Source: Isoetes engelmannii (taxonomy: Eukaryota > Streptophyta > Lycopodiopsida > Isoetales > Isoetaceae). Taken from it: 23,105 nucleotides of DNA. Both the position numbers and the translations under genes were made by a program. Shown here piece after piece: positions 1-23,105 of the stretch. Positions within the stretch are counted from its first letter, which is position 1, and the number at the start of each line of letters is the position of its first letter. The notes under the pieces were generated by a model. That model made no database searches and was not told the origin of the DNA. It saw nothing but the letters and a program-made list of their open reading frames with translations. The stretch lies in contig JAANSK020251607.1 in assembly GCA_011763485.2 (NCBI GenBank), positions 1 to 23,105 on the forward strand, read 5' to 3'.

Positions 1-540
1 CCCCCAGCATAGTAAAAAACCCCTTTCCAAGTCACGCACCTGGCCTGTACGGATTTGCATGGTGAAGCCCCCTAGTAAACAACTAACAAGTTTTACCTTG
101 CTAAAGCCGTCTGATGTGCTTCTTGCTAGTTTTTGCATTTTTCAAAACACATTGTTATGAAAGCATATAGCTTCAAGTAATATTGACCTCTTGTTAATGT
201 TAACCGATGTGTTTTTCAAATATGCGCTTCCTTACGAGGCATATAAGACATATGCTTCACGACATGCAGGACACATTGTTTTCTTATGGAGGAAGAGGCC
301 CCCTCTAGTTGGACCACACTTACAAAGTTCGTGCTTTTTCAAATGGGCTGATTGGCCAGCACAACCATAAGAACAATAAATTAAAAAGTTGTATTCAGAA
401 GCTTTTGTTGTTCATGCTCTTATCGTGCAGTCAGAATCTTGGGGAGCAAAACTCTCTAATGGGAATAAGAAAATATCACAAATCTGAAGATTCACGCAAG
501 TGTCCTAAAGGTCTAACCAAGGCAAGGAAGGCGTTGGCTT

Positions 541-570
541 AGATAGATAGACAGATAGATAGATAAATAG
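541..570. repeat. GATA/GACA microsatellite
   Basis: About seven consecutive 4-bp units of the type agat/acag, slightly imperfect. It is a simple tandem repeat; a minus-strand open frame that runs through it is a by-product of the repeat. Confidence 0.9.
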
Positions 571-863
571 CTTGGGAAACAAGGCATTATCATTATTACT
601 TTGACATAGGTGTTGGAAGAACCCCAAGGGTGAAACATGCCATAACAATGTGTTAAACAAATACAAAAAGTAAAGGATAATGAAAGAGAGCCAATAAGAT
701 TATGCCAAGTGGACAATTTAGATCCACTATGTAATCCTTTCTAATTGGTGGATCGTGACTTAGTTAGAAAAAGACGTGCTTTAAAATTTATCTAAAGGGT
801 TCGTTATTAAGCATTAATTAATTAGACTAATAATGCAGATTAATTAGGATGTTATGTCTAGTT

Positions 864-869
864 CACGTG
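864..869. promoter_or_regulatory. G-box (CACGTG), distal copy
   Basis: Perfect palindromic CACGTG, the core bound by plant bZIP and bHLH factors. It lies about 850 bp upstream of the start codon of the BEACH gene and 46 bp from a second copy. A single 6-mer occurs by chance; the close pair makes it more credible. No occupancy can be inferred. Confidence 0.35.
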
Positions 870-908
870 ACAATGGAATTTATGTTGCAAATTGTCGTTT
901 ATCTGCCG

Positions 909-917
909 ACACGTGGC
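909..917 (+). promoter_or_regulatory. G-box/ABRE-like element (ACACGTGGC)
   Basis: The 9-mer ACACGTGGC contains the G-box (910-915) and the ACGTGGC core typical of abscisic-acid response elements bound by bZIP factors. It is the second G-box within 50 bp upstream of the BEACH gene. The sequence match is direct; the regulatory role is inference. Confidence 0.4.
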
Positions 918-1129
918 GGTTGCGAAACCGTTGAAGAATTCTAGATCGACGGCATTGAATTATTCCCAAGGAGGAAGGTAATTAGAATAAAGGAAGGTTT
1001 AGGTTGCGAATTAAAAAATGGGGGTAAATAAAAAAAAGAAAAGGCGCCACGGACGTGCTTGGACTTAGTGTTACTGCAAATACGCGGCAGGGGAACGGAT
1101 TTCTGGGGTCGATCGAGAAGTAGATGGAT

Positions 1130-1200
1130 GGTTTTTTCCTTCCATAGCTCTCTTCAGCTTCCTCCGCCTTCATCTTTCTTATATCTCCATTTTTCTGCTT
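1130..1200 (+). promoter_or_regulatory. Pyrimidine-rich core promoter / leader start region (putative)
   Basis: A strongly C/T-rich stretch on the + strand resembles the Y-patch and CT-rich leaders common around plant transcription starts. No clear TATA box at a convincing distance was found, so the transcription start is not fixed. The leader between here and 1714 would be about 500-580 nt if unspliced. Confidence 0.3.
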
Positions 1201-1365
1201 CGCCAAATAACATATCGAGCTTATTCTCAGCTTTCTTATAGCTCAATCAAGCAAAATCCTGTCAGATTTTGCTTTGTTTAGGCGATTACGCTTGAATTAC
1301 TTGGAAAGCTTCCATGAAATACCGATGCATCGGGCTCAGTTTACCAATCAAGTTCCATTTTCAAG

Positions 1366-1425
1366 ATGAGGATTGATCTTCTGCTTCTCGATTACAGAAA
1401 GGACCTTTTGATTGTGGAACTATGA
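1366..1425 (+). CDS. Upstream ORF in the leader, 19 codons
   Basis: ATG at 1366 opens a 19-codon frame (MRIDLLLLDYRKDLLIVEL) that ends in TGA at 1423-1425. Its stop overlaps the ATGATGTAA string at 1422-1430, a start-start-stop. It is a uORF only if this part of the leader is exonic, which I cannot prove. It has no recognisable domain. Confidence 0.25.
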   Translation: MRIDLLLLDYRKDLLIVEL

Positions 1426-1651
1426 TGTAAAGTGGTAGGCTGCATAGCTGTTGGCCAGACCTTATAATTTGTGGTCTGATGGAAATTAAGCAACTTGGGA
1501 CAGCTCAAATAGATTTTTGCTGCGCAAGGACAAAGTTCGATAGATCTATGATGTGGCAGCTACATTTTGGTCGCTGAGTGTTATCAGATGGATTAATCGG
1601 GGAAAGCTGTAGATAAAAGCACTGTTGAGGCAGACTGCGAGACGGGTTGGA

Positions 1652-1713
1652 ATGCTGGCCATGGTGAACATTGTTTACCGAGTTCCTCGTTGGATTCAAC
1701 CTTTGCTTTCACA

Positions 1714-1717
<4 letters not shown>
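1652..1717 (+). CDS. Upstream ORF whose stop overlaps the main start codon, 21 codons
   Basis: ATG at 1652 opens a 21-codon frame whose TGA (1715-1717) overlaps the BEACH start codon at 1714-1716 as ATGA. Such overlap can lower or couple initiation at the main AUG. Further upstream ATGs occur at 1366, 1422, 1425, 1479 (32 codons, to 1577) and near 1585. The arrangement is visible; a regulatory role is inference. Confidence 0.3.
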
Positions 1718-16514
<14,797 letters not shown>

Positions 16515-16830
16515 TCTTGTACAAATCATCTGTAGTTATAGTGTATCGTAGAGGGTTAAATTTGCCACCTTGTAATTTTTTGGTGGCAAGAGTTTTGTCT
16601 TCTATTATGTGGGGGTGTGACCCCTGCAAAGGCGATACAAGGGCGCCTTGATATAGGATTACAGAATGCTTCTGACTGTACTTAGTCAGAAGCAAATTTT
16701 TGTGGCCCTGGATGGTGGTGTAATCTTACAATTTCAGAAGGGTGCCATTGATCAAGCCAAGGCCATGGTCAGCTCATATGCCGTTCTATTTGTAATATGG
16801 CATAAAGAATAAAATGTAAATCATTTTATG
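16515..16830 (+). other. SPI: 3' UTR of the BEACH gene with four short hairpins
   Basis: Non-coding sequence after the stop. It contains four perfect inverted repeats: TTGCCACC/GGTGGCAA (16562-16589), GGGGT/ACCCC (16612-16624), AAGGCG/CGCCTT (16629-16649) and GCTTCTGACT/AGTCAGAAGC (16668-16693, 6-nt loop). The last stem is ten base pairs. The 3' end of the transcript is inferred from the poly(A) signal. Confidence 0.6.
16808..16813 (+). terminator. Poly(A) signal AATAAA
   Basis: A perfect AATAAA lies 294 nt after the stop codon in an AT-rich stretch, followed by TGTAAAT and T-rich sequence. It is the best candidate cleavage signal for the BEACH transcript. Plant poly(A) signals are loose, so nearby sites may also be used. 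Confidence 0.5.
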
Positions 16831-17417
16831 TTCTTTTAGTTATGTGTATCTTACTGATCCAGCCCAACAACAGAAAGGGATGTCTAAGCAGTAACAGAGA
16901 TTTAAACTTGACAGTGGAGAAGGGGTAATCTGCTTGAGCGACAATTCTAGCAGCTATAGCAGCGGCTCTAAATGTTAAAGTTAGAACAAAAGCTAGAATC
17001 GGATGTAAAGTAGCATGGACTTATATGGATTTATGGTTCCCCGTCGAGTAGACCTGGTGCGCAAAATTAAAAAAGTCATGGAATTGCTATTTTTCTACTC
17101 CTTTCTTATGAAAAACGTGACACCAAATATAGTTAACGAAACACACAAGTTTTTAGGGAAAACTGCTAAACTAAGCCTTTTAAGTTTTGCTGAAGTGCCA
17201 AAATGCTTCCAGTTTAGGGGTATTTTTTCCAGGGAAATGACCGTAACTTTTTGGTGATGAATCTGATGATTCAAATGAGAATATTTTCTATAAAGATGGA
17301 ATCTTTTTATGATAGTTAAATTCACGTAAGGGTCGGGTCACATGTTCCCATCGACAACAACCCAAAGCCGTCAATGGAAAAAATTAGATGGGTCACATGT
17401 GCACATTTGGCAGCCCG
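16831..17417. other. Intergenic stretch between BEACH gene and Harbinger remnant
   Basis: AT-rich sequence with no recognised gene. Overlapping short open frames on both strands around 17015-17325 have no protein character. The direct repeat GGGTCACATGT occurs at 17335-17345 and again at 17390-17400, perhaps part of the subterminal region of the transposon to its right. No terminal inverted repeat or TTA/TAA duplication could be fixed. Confidence 0.4.
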
Positions 17418-17418
17418 T

Positions 17419-17627
17419 TGACAAGAATTCCTTCCACCAGCTTCTGCATCGAATAAAACTGTTCCCGTCAACAGGGAACTCAAGGATTGTGACACCTGGA
17501 AATTTTTTGGAGGATTTGGCACATCTCAATCCGTCCAAAAATATGATCGTTTGAAAGCCCGGGAACTGCAGAAGAGGCATTTCGGTGGTTTTGGAGAAGG
17601 TTTTGCACAGAAGCATCTCCAATCAAG
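17419..17627 (+). other. Unassigned coding-like open stretch upstream of the Myb/SANT gene
   Basis: A + strand frame without an ATG is open from just after a TGA near 17417 into the Myb/SANT region (to about 17711). Its sequence looks protein-like: it contains NRELKDCDTWKFFGGFG and, after a basic helix (YDRLKARELQKR), a second HFGGFGEGFAQ. The repeated FGGFG motif is notable. It is in a different frame from the Myb/SANT start at 17628. I do not recognise the family. It may be a captured exon or chance; the opposite strand is also open here. Confidence 0.25.
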
Positions 17628-18928
17628 ATGCAGCAACGCTATAGACCAAATGATCAGCGGGGATTTCAGCCAATTCGTCCATCAATGCCACCAGGTAACA
17701 TTCCATTTGTAATTCGTTCTCCTTCTTTTATATCTTCGAATGATTCATCCCGTCAAGTACTGCATCCTCGTCCTGAAAGTTTCAGAACTATAGGCACCCC
17801 TCATCCACCTCCTGATTCTTCGTGGTTACCTGGTTGCCCTATATCTTTGCCATCTGATGGTGAAATTGAACCTGATGAATATGAAACTGGTAGTCTGTTT
17901 AACATAACTACCAAGAATTTGATACTCCTGAAACTCCTTCTCAATTCTCTGCTGCAACCCCTTGTGAGATTCCACTTGGCTCGCTAATATTCTTTCAAGA
18001 TGATTCCATGCAAAACAATGAAGATGTGCAGTCCGAACAAGAACCTACACAGAAATAGAATAAGAAAGGGAGATCTAAGAAGGAAGATTGGGTAGAATGT
18101 CAAGTTCTTGCCTTAGTTGCAGCTAACAGAAGGGAATGGGATGAAATTATGAACGGAGGTCCACAAAAAAGGACACGGACGAAGAAAGAGCGTTGGCAAT
18201 CGATTGCATTCCACATTCATGAACTTGGGTACACCCGCTCTTCTGCTGCTTGCTACAAGAAAATTCGAGACTACAAGTAAGTCTTTAACTTTTTTTTTTC
18301 ATTCTTAGCAGGGTACTTGTTTCCTTTAAATCCTATGTAATGATTATGTTTGCAGGCCAACCAACCAGTGGCAATGTAGATTATTGGTATGCTGATGCAT
18401 CCGAGAGAAAAGAGAAGAAGCTTCCAATTCTTTTCTCGAGAAGAGTGTCCAATGAAATGGATTCATGGCTGGCAAGCAGTAGAGCTGTTGATCCAGGTGA
18501 CTTCATTGCTGATTTTTCCACAATCAACAAAATGGCAGGCCTTCAAGGTTTGCAAATTGTCTTCAATTCGTATCTTCTACAAGTTGGCTCAACATACTAA
18601 TGTGTTTGGGGCCTATTTTCTACTAGCTGATGATGATGAGGATGTAGCAGAAGGCATACCCGGATCATCAGATAATCAAACAACCAAATTGGCACCAGAT
18701 ACAACAGGAAAGAAAAGGCAGCGGCTACCAAAAGGTACAGAGGGTCTGATTATGAAAATGCAGAAAGGACAAGTTCAATTGTTCGAGAAATTACAAGAAA
18801 CAACTAGGGAATCAACTTCATCTATTCTACAAGCAAATGCAGAACGGTTTAGGGAAATCATCGAGGTCACAAAACAAATTCAAGGTCCATATGGGAGATA
18901 TAGCTGGAAGCTTGAAGCATCTTTGTGA
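17628..18928 (+). pseudogene. Decayed Myb/SANT-like gene of PIF/Harbinger type (ORF1)
   Basis: The start (MQQRYRPNDQRGFQ...) leads into a Pro/Ser-rich N-terminal part and then a Myb/SANT-like DNA-binding domain (about 18070-18276: KEDWVECQVLALVAANRREW, RTKKERWQSIAFHIHELGYT and ACYKKIRDYK). After an intron (18277-18355) comes VDYWYADASERKEKKLPILF and WLASSRAVDPGDF. After a second intron (18548-18626) comes an acidic stretch DDDEDVAEG and a coiled tail ending at 18928. This is the accessory DNA-binding protein that works with Harbinger transposases. The copy is broken: the frame shifts near 17900, a TAG lies at about 18056-18058, and a CAAC duplication just after the acceptor of exon B breaks the frame. 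Both introns keep GT-AG ends. Confidence 0.75.
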
Positions 18929-21176
18929 GAAAGAGTAGTCTGCGGCAGTCTTAGGACTCAGATAAAATGCCTTATTTAATTGCTTTGTTTTTACTATTTA
19001 TTCAATGTAAGACATTAATGCAATTTATGAGTTCATGTATGCTAAGGCGGAAAGCATGTGCAAACATGGATTGCTGCAAAATTGTAACTGTATTTTTCAA
19101 AATTGTAACTGTAATTTCTAAGTGCAGATTGTGTGCAGTAGTAATGTGTGCAGATTTTGTGTTTATTGATTGTAAGTGTCCTTTCTTTGCTTATGTGTTC
19201 AGTCATAACTTTGACAAGAACACTAAATAAGAATGCTGTGAACTGATAGAGGTTTAGACTTGATGTTTTCTATGGTGGCATTATATGCAAGCAATGGATT
19301 TTGGAGAGCCAAGCTATGAACGAAATGGATGCTAGAGCAGGCTCTCTGATGAATGCCTCACGTGTTTTTATGTTTTCTAAGCAATTTTTAGGTTTGGTTT
19401 TAAGCAGTGGCATAATCTTCTATCAGGAGCTCTAACATCTGCCGCTAGCAATTACTGTAGTCTTTGGCTTCCAGAGGTTTTTTTGGGAAAGCTGTGTGCT
19501 ATGATCATCCTTCCATGTATTTTTTATCATTCACATCCAATCTAAAATTGATGCATCTGAAGAGCATCTTGGACCCGTCTTTCCTAATGTTGCCAGCCAG
19601 TTATTTTATTCACAACACCAGACGCCCACATATTGACGCACATTATCCAAACAGAAGGGGCTCAAGGGATTTGGTACCCAACCATAGCTGTGGAGAAGAC
19701 ACCAAATTCTTACTCAGGAATTGCATTCACATCTCCGACAGGGATAATAGTAGTTGTAGATTATTTTCAAGCAAGGTCTCTTATAACCCTAAAGATGATT
19801 CTTTCATTTTTAGATGCTTGGGTAAAGATTATTTGAATAGCAAAGTCTATTTCAAGGTCTTATTAGAATGCTGCACAGGTTGAGATCGATCAATCGTCTT
19901 TTATTTATGTGATCTGCATTTTTGTTCTTTTAGAAAACTGTCAGCTTGTTACAGTCTTGCTAATGTTGACACCCACCCTGCATTTGCCATATGCCAGACC
20001 ACCCAAACTTCAAGCCTTTGCAAATGAGAAATAAGAAAATGATGTTTATCTTCATATGTTTCCCACAGCTGTCCTGGTTGTTGTGTGTGGTGCTCACGTA
20101 TGAGCAATGGACTAAACTGGTTAACTTTATGCTAATATAAAAGGAAGCATGGTGTTTTAGTTAATTGAATTGAAGAGTAGTTTTATATCTTTAATGGTTT
20201 TAGTGAACTGGATGAAATTCATTATTTTGTGAAACTTATGGAAACGTGTAGCTGCATGGGAATTTTGGTTGTGACGCTTTATATCTACATGTATGATTGC
20301 TAAAGACATGAGGTGGGACTCGCATTAATTGAGAATTGGCATGTGGTAATGCTAAGGGACTATTTATTACACTGCATTTGTGTCAATATTAGTTGTAATT
20401 GGCTGCAATTTCTTGTTTTACCTGTCCATGTCTTATATTTCTGATGATCCACGTGCAACAAAGTGGGCATGGGTGGGAGCTAGTTGTGAAGGTAGTAGCT
20501 GATACTTGTAGTACTTATATTTTTTTTTAGCCCAAAATTGGTCTGTGCTATTGAAAATATTGTACATTGGAACTGTTTTGAGAATTTGTTAGTGCTGCCT
20601 CTCCTTTTAACCATGGCTGGGAAATATAATGAAGTCCATAAGCTGCCATAGCCAACTCAAGAACTAATCAGTCAATGGTCTCCAAAGAATGCGAGAAGGG
20701 CATTATTTTTGTTTTTCCTAACTAAAGATCCCCAAGTATCAATGGTTGTTTTTACAAGATTGTTGGATAAGTCTTCATTTTCTTTTTCCAATATCTTAAT
20801 TTGGGACGGATATCATAGCTTTCTAACTAATTAAGGACTTTATTGGCTAATAAGGTATGCAAGCCCTAAACCATGGCTGTTCGCAGGACAATGCAAAGGG
20901 GCCACAAATTAGGGCTCTTGACCCGGCCTGGATCTTGAATTGAGTATAGAGAAGGTAGCAATATAAAGGTGACTTGGTACGTGCGAACCTTCCTTGAAAT
21001 ATATAGTCCACAAGCCTGTTATATGTAAAGAACTAATATGATCACATTGTGATCAAGGTCAAACTCTTTAACTGCAGCAAAGCTGCAATATGTCTCAGAC
21101 ACAAAACTAGTATAAGATACTAAAATTTAAATCAGATGTAGGCTAAACTTCAAACTTGTAAAATCTGTACATGTGC
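18929..21176. other. 2.2 kb without a recognisable gene
   Basis: AT-rich DNA with scattered short open frames. A 21-bp tandem pair (attgtaactg at 19081 and 19102) and a 139-codon open frame lacking ATG at 19464-19883 are the only points of note; neither matches a family I know. No tRNA, LTR or transposase motif was seen. It may be interior or flank of the dead Harbinger element or plain intergenic DNA. Confidence 0.45.
19464..19883 (+). other. Unassigned open frame, about 139 codons
   Basis: Open from about 19464 (TTG at the left end; no early ATG) to TGA near 19883. The middle (for example NTRRPHIDAHYPNRRGSRDL and FSSKVSYNPKDDSFIFRCLG) is polar and not low-complexity, so it could be a decayed exon. 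A second frame is also open over 19633-19836, which weakens the case. No family recognised. Confidence 0.15.
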
Positions 21177-21435
21177 TTACACCTCATAACCAGAGTTCAC
21201 TAGCTGCTGCACATCCGCGTAGCTCTCAAGCTCTACAATGTCCTTGCTACTTCCAAGAAAAAGAGGCAGCCTTTGATGCAACTCTTGATGCAATTCCGAG
21301 ATCCATCAAGGGGATCAAACACAACTACATATGGACCATCACTGGTAAACCAAACTGGATTCTCATCTTCCTCTGATGCTATTGCAGATTGGAGATGAAT
21401 TATCAGAGGGGTAGAAGCTACCAGGTAGTAGCTGA
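21177..21435 (-). pseudogene. Internally deleted fructose-1,6-bisphosphatase gene fragment
   Basis: Reading the - strand, an acceptor-like TTGCAG at 21436-21441 opens an exon. It encodes SAIASEEDENPVWFTSDGPY followed by VVVFDPLDGSRN, the FBPase active-site region (acidic EED and DPLDGS metal-site motifs). It then jumps near 21273-21294 to the C-terminal end in another frame: LHQRLPLFLGSSKDIVELES, YADVQQLVNSGYEV and a TAA stop at 21177-21179. By comparison with the family roughly 150-200 residues are missing between the two parts. A 12-bp tandem repeat containing TTGATGCAA sits at the join. The GSRN variant and this C-terminus point to the chloroplast FBPase-II type rather than the cytosolic enzyme, from memory. 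It cannot be functional. Confidence 0.75.
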
Positions 21436-21673
21436 CTGCAATCAGAAAACAGTTAAAAACACATCATAAATAATGAACATTGTTAGATGCTCACTCTTGT
21501 AACACACAAGCAAGATAAAATCCAGCAACATATGGACCATTAACATAATGGAGAATCATTCCTACTTCCTCCATTATTTTTTGGCACTCTAAATACGAAA
21601 TGAAAATCAAGTAACATTATCACAAATCCCAACAGAAGACCAGATTATAAGAAAGGGAAAAACTTAGCATTTG
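21436..21673. other. Spacer between FBPase fragment and Harbinger transposase
   Basis: AT-rich non-coding DNA. On the - strand its left end looks like the 3' end of an intron leading into the FBPase exon. No further feature was recognised. Confidence 0.4.
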
Positions 21674-22152
21674 TCAAATATGGCAGATGAACAAGAGTAC
21701 ATGTAACAAATTGGGCACATAGAAAACTTGTACTGGAACACAGTCATATCCACCATTTGCAATCAAGACTTCGGGGATATCACCAAAAGGTGTGTTGAAG
21801 AGAGGACCGCTTAACCTGCTGCCAGTGCGCACTAATTGCATGAACCCCGAGGTGGACCAGACTCTCCTATCACTAACACAACCTGGAAACCCAACAAAAA
21901 TGTCCAGAAACCTAGTCTTCATGTCCACTATTGCTTGCATTGTCATGGAGTAAACTCCTTTCCAATCATAGTAATCTGCTGGATTCCCATTGCTTGGTAA
22001 TTCACACGGTATATGAGTACAATCTAATGCACCCACACAATTGGGGAAGCCATGACATCTTCTGAATTCAACTTTAACCTCTTCCAAGTCATACCCCTCA
22101 GGCCATGATATTGAATTGTGGGCTTTATTAATAAAAGTGTTAATGACACTAA
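21674..22152 (-). mobile_element. PIF/Harbinger transposase fragment
   Basis: The - strand encodes a DDE_Tnp_4-type segment: INTFINKAHNSISWPEGYDL, EEVKVEFRRCHGFPNCVGAL, DCTHIPCELPSNG, YSMTMQAIVDMKTRFLDIFV, GFPGCVSDRRVW, and GPLFNTPFGDIPEVLIANGG. The first catalytic Asp is present (ALDCTH). At the second catalytic site, where the family has (A/G)D(S/A)GY, this copy reads ANGGY, so the Asp is lost. The part with the catalytic Glu is absent: the frame runs into a stop after FICHI. The N-terminal half is missing because LINE sequence abuts at about 22150. The element is dead. Confidence 0.85.
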
Positions 22153-23105
22153 CTTCAGCTTCTCCGCCAAGGCTTTGGCAATGATTTTATAGACAGAGGA
22201 CAACAAAGAAATAGGCCGCCAATCGCTAATAGTGGAGGGCTGCTTCACCTTAGGAATGAGGGAAATGCATGTCGTATTCAAGATCTGATCAAGCTGTGCA
22301 GACTGCAGCAGCTCAAGATAAACCTGGTACACTGCCTCACCGGCCCACTCCTAATAAACCTGGAAAAACTCAACATGAATCCCATCCAGCCCTGGACATT
22401 TGTCCTTAGCCATACACATACATGCGTCAGCAAGATCCCCCCTCGAGATCTGCTGTTCCAGGCTCTCACGCTGATGAGGGGAGATAGCGGGCTTCACAGT
22501 CGCCAAAACAAGGTCCTGCATCTCCTGCTCATAAGGCAGCGCACGCTGCGCAAAGAAGCCGGAAAAGTGAGCATGCACATACTGCCGCAACTCGGCAGGA
22601 TCCTCCAATGTGCGGCCATCAGGCAAGGCAAGAGAGGCCATAGATGCCGTATAACGCCGTTGCCTGGCCGCTCGAAAGAATACAGATGAACACGTGTCCC
22701 CCTCCTTCAACCACGTGAGGCCGGCTTTCACACGCGAACCTTTACCTGCTCCAAAGCACTGATGCGCTGGAGCACAGCATTCTCCCTAACACCATCCGAG
22801 GGATGCACCCGGATCCGCTCCAATTCCTGATAGAGGGCATGCAGCTCCTGCCGCTCTTGCTGCACCCTCTGCCTCCCAAATTCCTTAGCAAACCGATTTA
22901 CCCTGGCCAAAGCCGCTACCATGCCTGCCATACCACCCTGAGAGGCAAACATGTCCAACCACATGTCCCGACACCGTGCCGAGAAGTCCACATCCTTCAG
23001 GAGCCGGGTGTTCAAGCGAAACACTGTTCTGGAAGGCCGAGGAGGAGCACCACCTCGCACAGAAACCAGCTGAGGGTAGTGGTCCGAGACCGAGGAGGCT
23101 AAAAT
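22153..23105 (-). mobile_element. Non-LTR retrotransposon (LINE) fragment: endonuclease tail, linker, start of RT
   Basis: Reading leftward from the right edge, the - strand shows the tail of an APE-type endonuclease (SDHYPQLVSV, with the conserved SDH), then a helical linker. The widespread plant LINE string GLTWLKEGDTCSSVFFRAAR follows, then MAKDKCPGLDGIHVEFFQVY and the first RT block ISLIPKVKQPSTISDWRPIS with LLSSVYKIIAKALAEKLK. The sequence stops there, before the YADD catalytic box. Breaks include a one-base frame shift near 22742 and a TAG in place of a Trp codon near 22352. The element continues beyond the window. It is GC-richer than its surroundings. Confidence 0.9.

Larger units (their letters stand above)
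1..1100. other. 5' intergenic flank, no gene recognised
   Basis: AT-rich DNA with only short chance open frames on both strands, none with recognisable protein character. It holds a GATA-type microsatellite and two G-box hexamers, listed separately. It presumably contains the upstream promoter of the BEACH gene that starts at 1714, because no other gene lies between. I see no tRNA, rRNA or transposon ends here. Confidence 0.6.

Noticed and set aside
309-542. 77-codon + strand open frame in the 5' flank
   Set aside because: No recognisable motif, ends inside the GATA microsatellite, and composition is like the surrounding intergenic DNA.
17090-17330. Possible MITE between the BEACH gene and the Myb/SANT remnant
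   Set aside because: Both strands are open and AT-rich, but I could not find matching terminal inverted repeats or a target duplication.
19400-19760. Possible mitochondrial-carrier-like fragment
   Set aside because: A few residues such as LLSGALTSAASN looked suggestive, but the PxD/ExxK signature and the repeat structure are absent.

Overview
The window is nuclear DNA of a land plant. It is AT-rich, with many short GT-AG introns, one very large multi-exon gene, and decayed plant-type transposons (PIF/Harbinger and a non-LTR LINE). The species cannot be read from the sequence. The large protein is collinear with Arabidopsis SPIRRIG but clearly diverged and carries a C-terminal FYVE-like exon, so the plant need not be a close relative of the Brassicaceae.

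From 1 to about 1100 is a gene-poor 5' flank with a short GATA microsatellite and two G-boxes. A pyrimidine-rich stretch near 1130-1200 and a leader full of upstream AUGs lead to the start codon at 1714. From 1714 to 16514 (+ strand) lies a single BEACH-domain gene of the SPIRRIG/BCHA class. I could join 20 coding exons in unbroken phase: 10767 nt, 3588 codons plus stop. The protein order is an armadillo-like N-terminal half, a ConA/laminin-G-like domain, a long helical middle, a PH-like domain, BEACH, WD40 repeats and a FYVE-like zinc finger. Two of the 19 introns (1 and 3) appear to be GC-AG introns. Intron 3 (1.08 kb) is built partly of diverged tandem duplications. The 3' UTR holds four short perfect hairpins before a poly(A) signal near 16808.

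From about 17.3 kb to the right edge is a transposon graveyard. On the + strand at 17628-18928 is a broken Myb/SANT-like gene of the kind that accompanies PIF/Harbinger transposases, with two recognisable introns. On the - strand, at the right, are three pieces: part of a LINE (endonuclease tail, linker and start of reverse transcriptase, about 22150-23105), joined at about 22150 to a headless and tailless Harbinger transposase (about 21674-22150), and then an internally deleted fragment of a chloroplast-type fructose-1,6-bisphosphatase gene (21177-21435). The roughly 2.2 kb between 18929 and 21176 contains no gene I can identify.

Only the BEACH gene looks functional. By family knowledge its product is a giant scaffold in membrane traffic and mRNA-granule biology; the rest of the window is mobile-element debris. 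The most notable points are the FYVE-like finger on its own last exon with a built-in stop if the last intron is retained, the GC-AG introns, the uORF-laden leader, and the FBPase fragment lying beside Harbinger debris.
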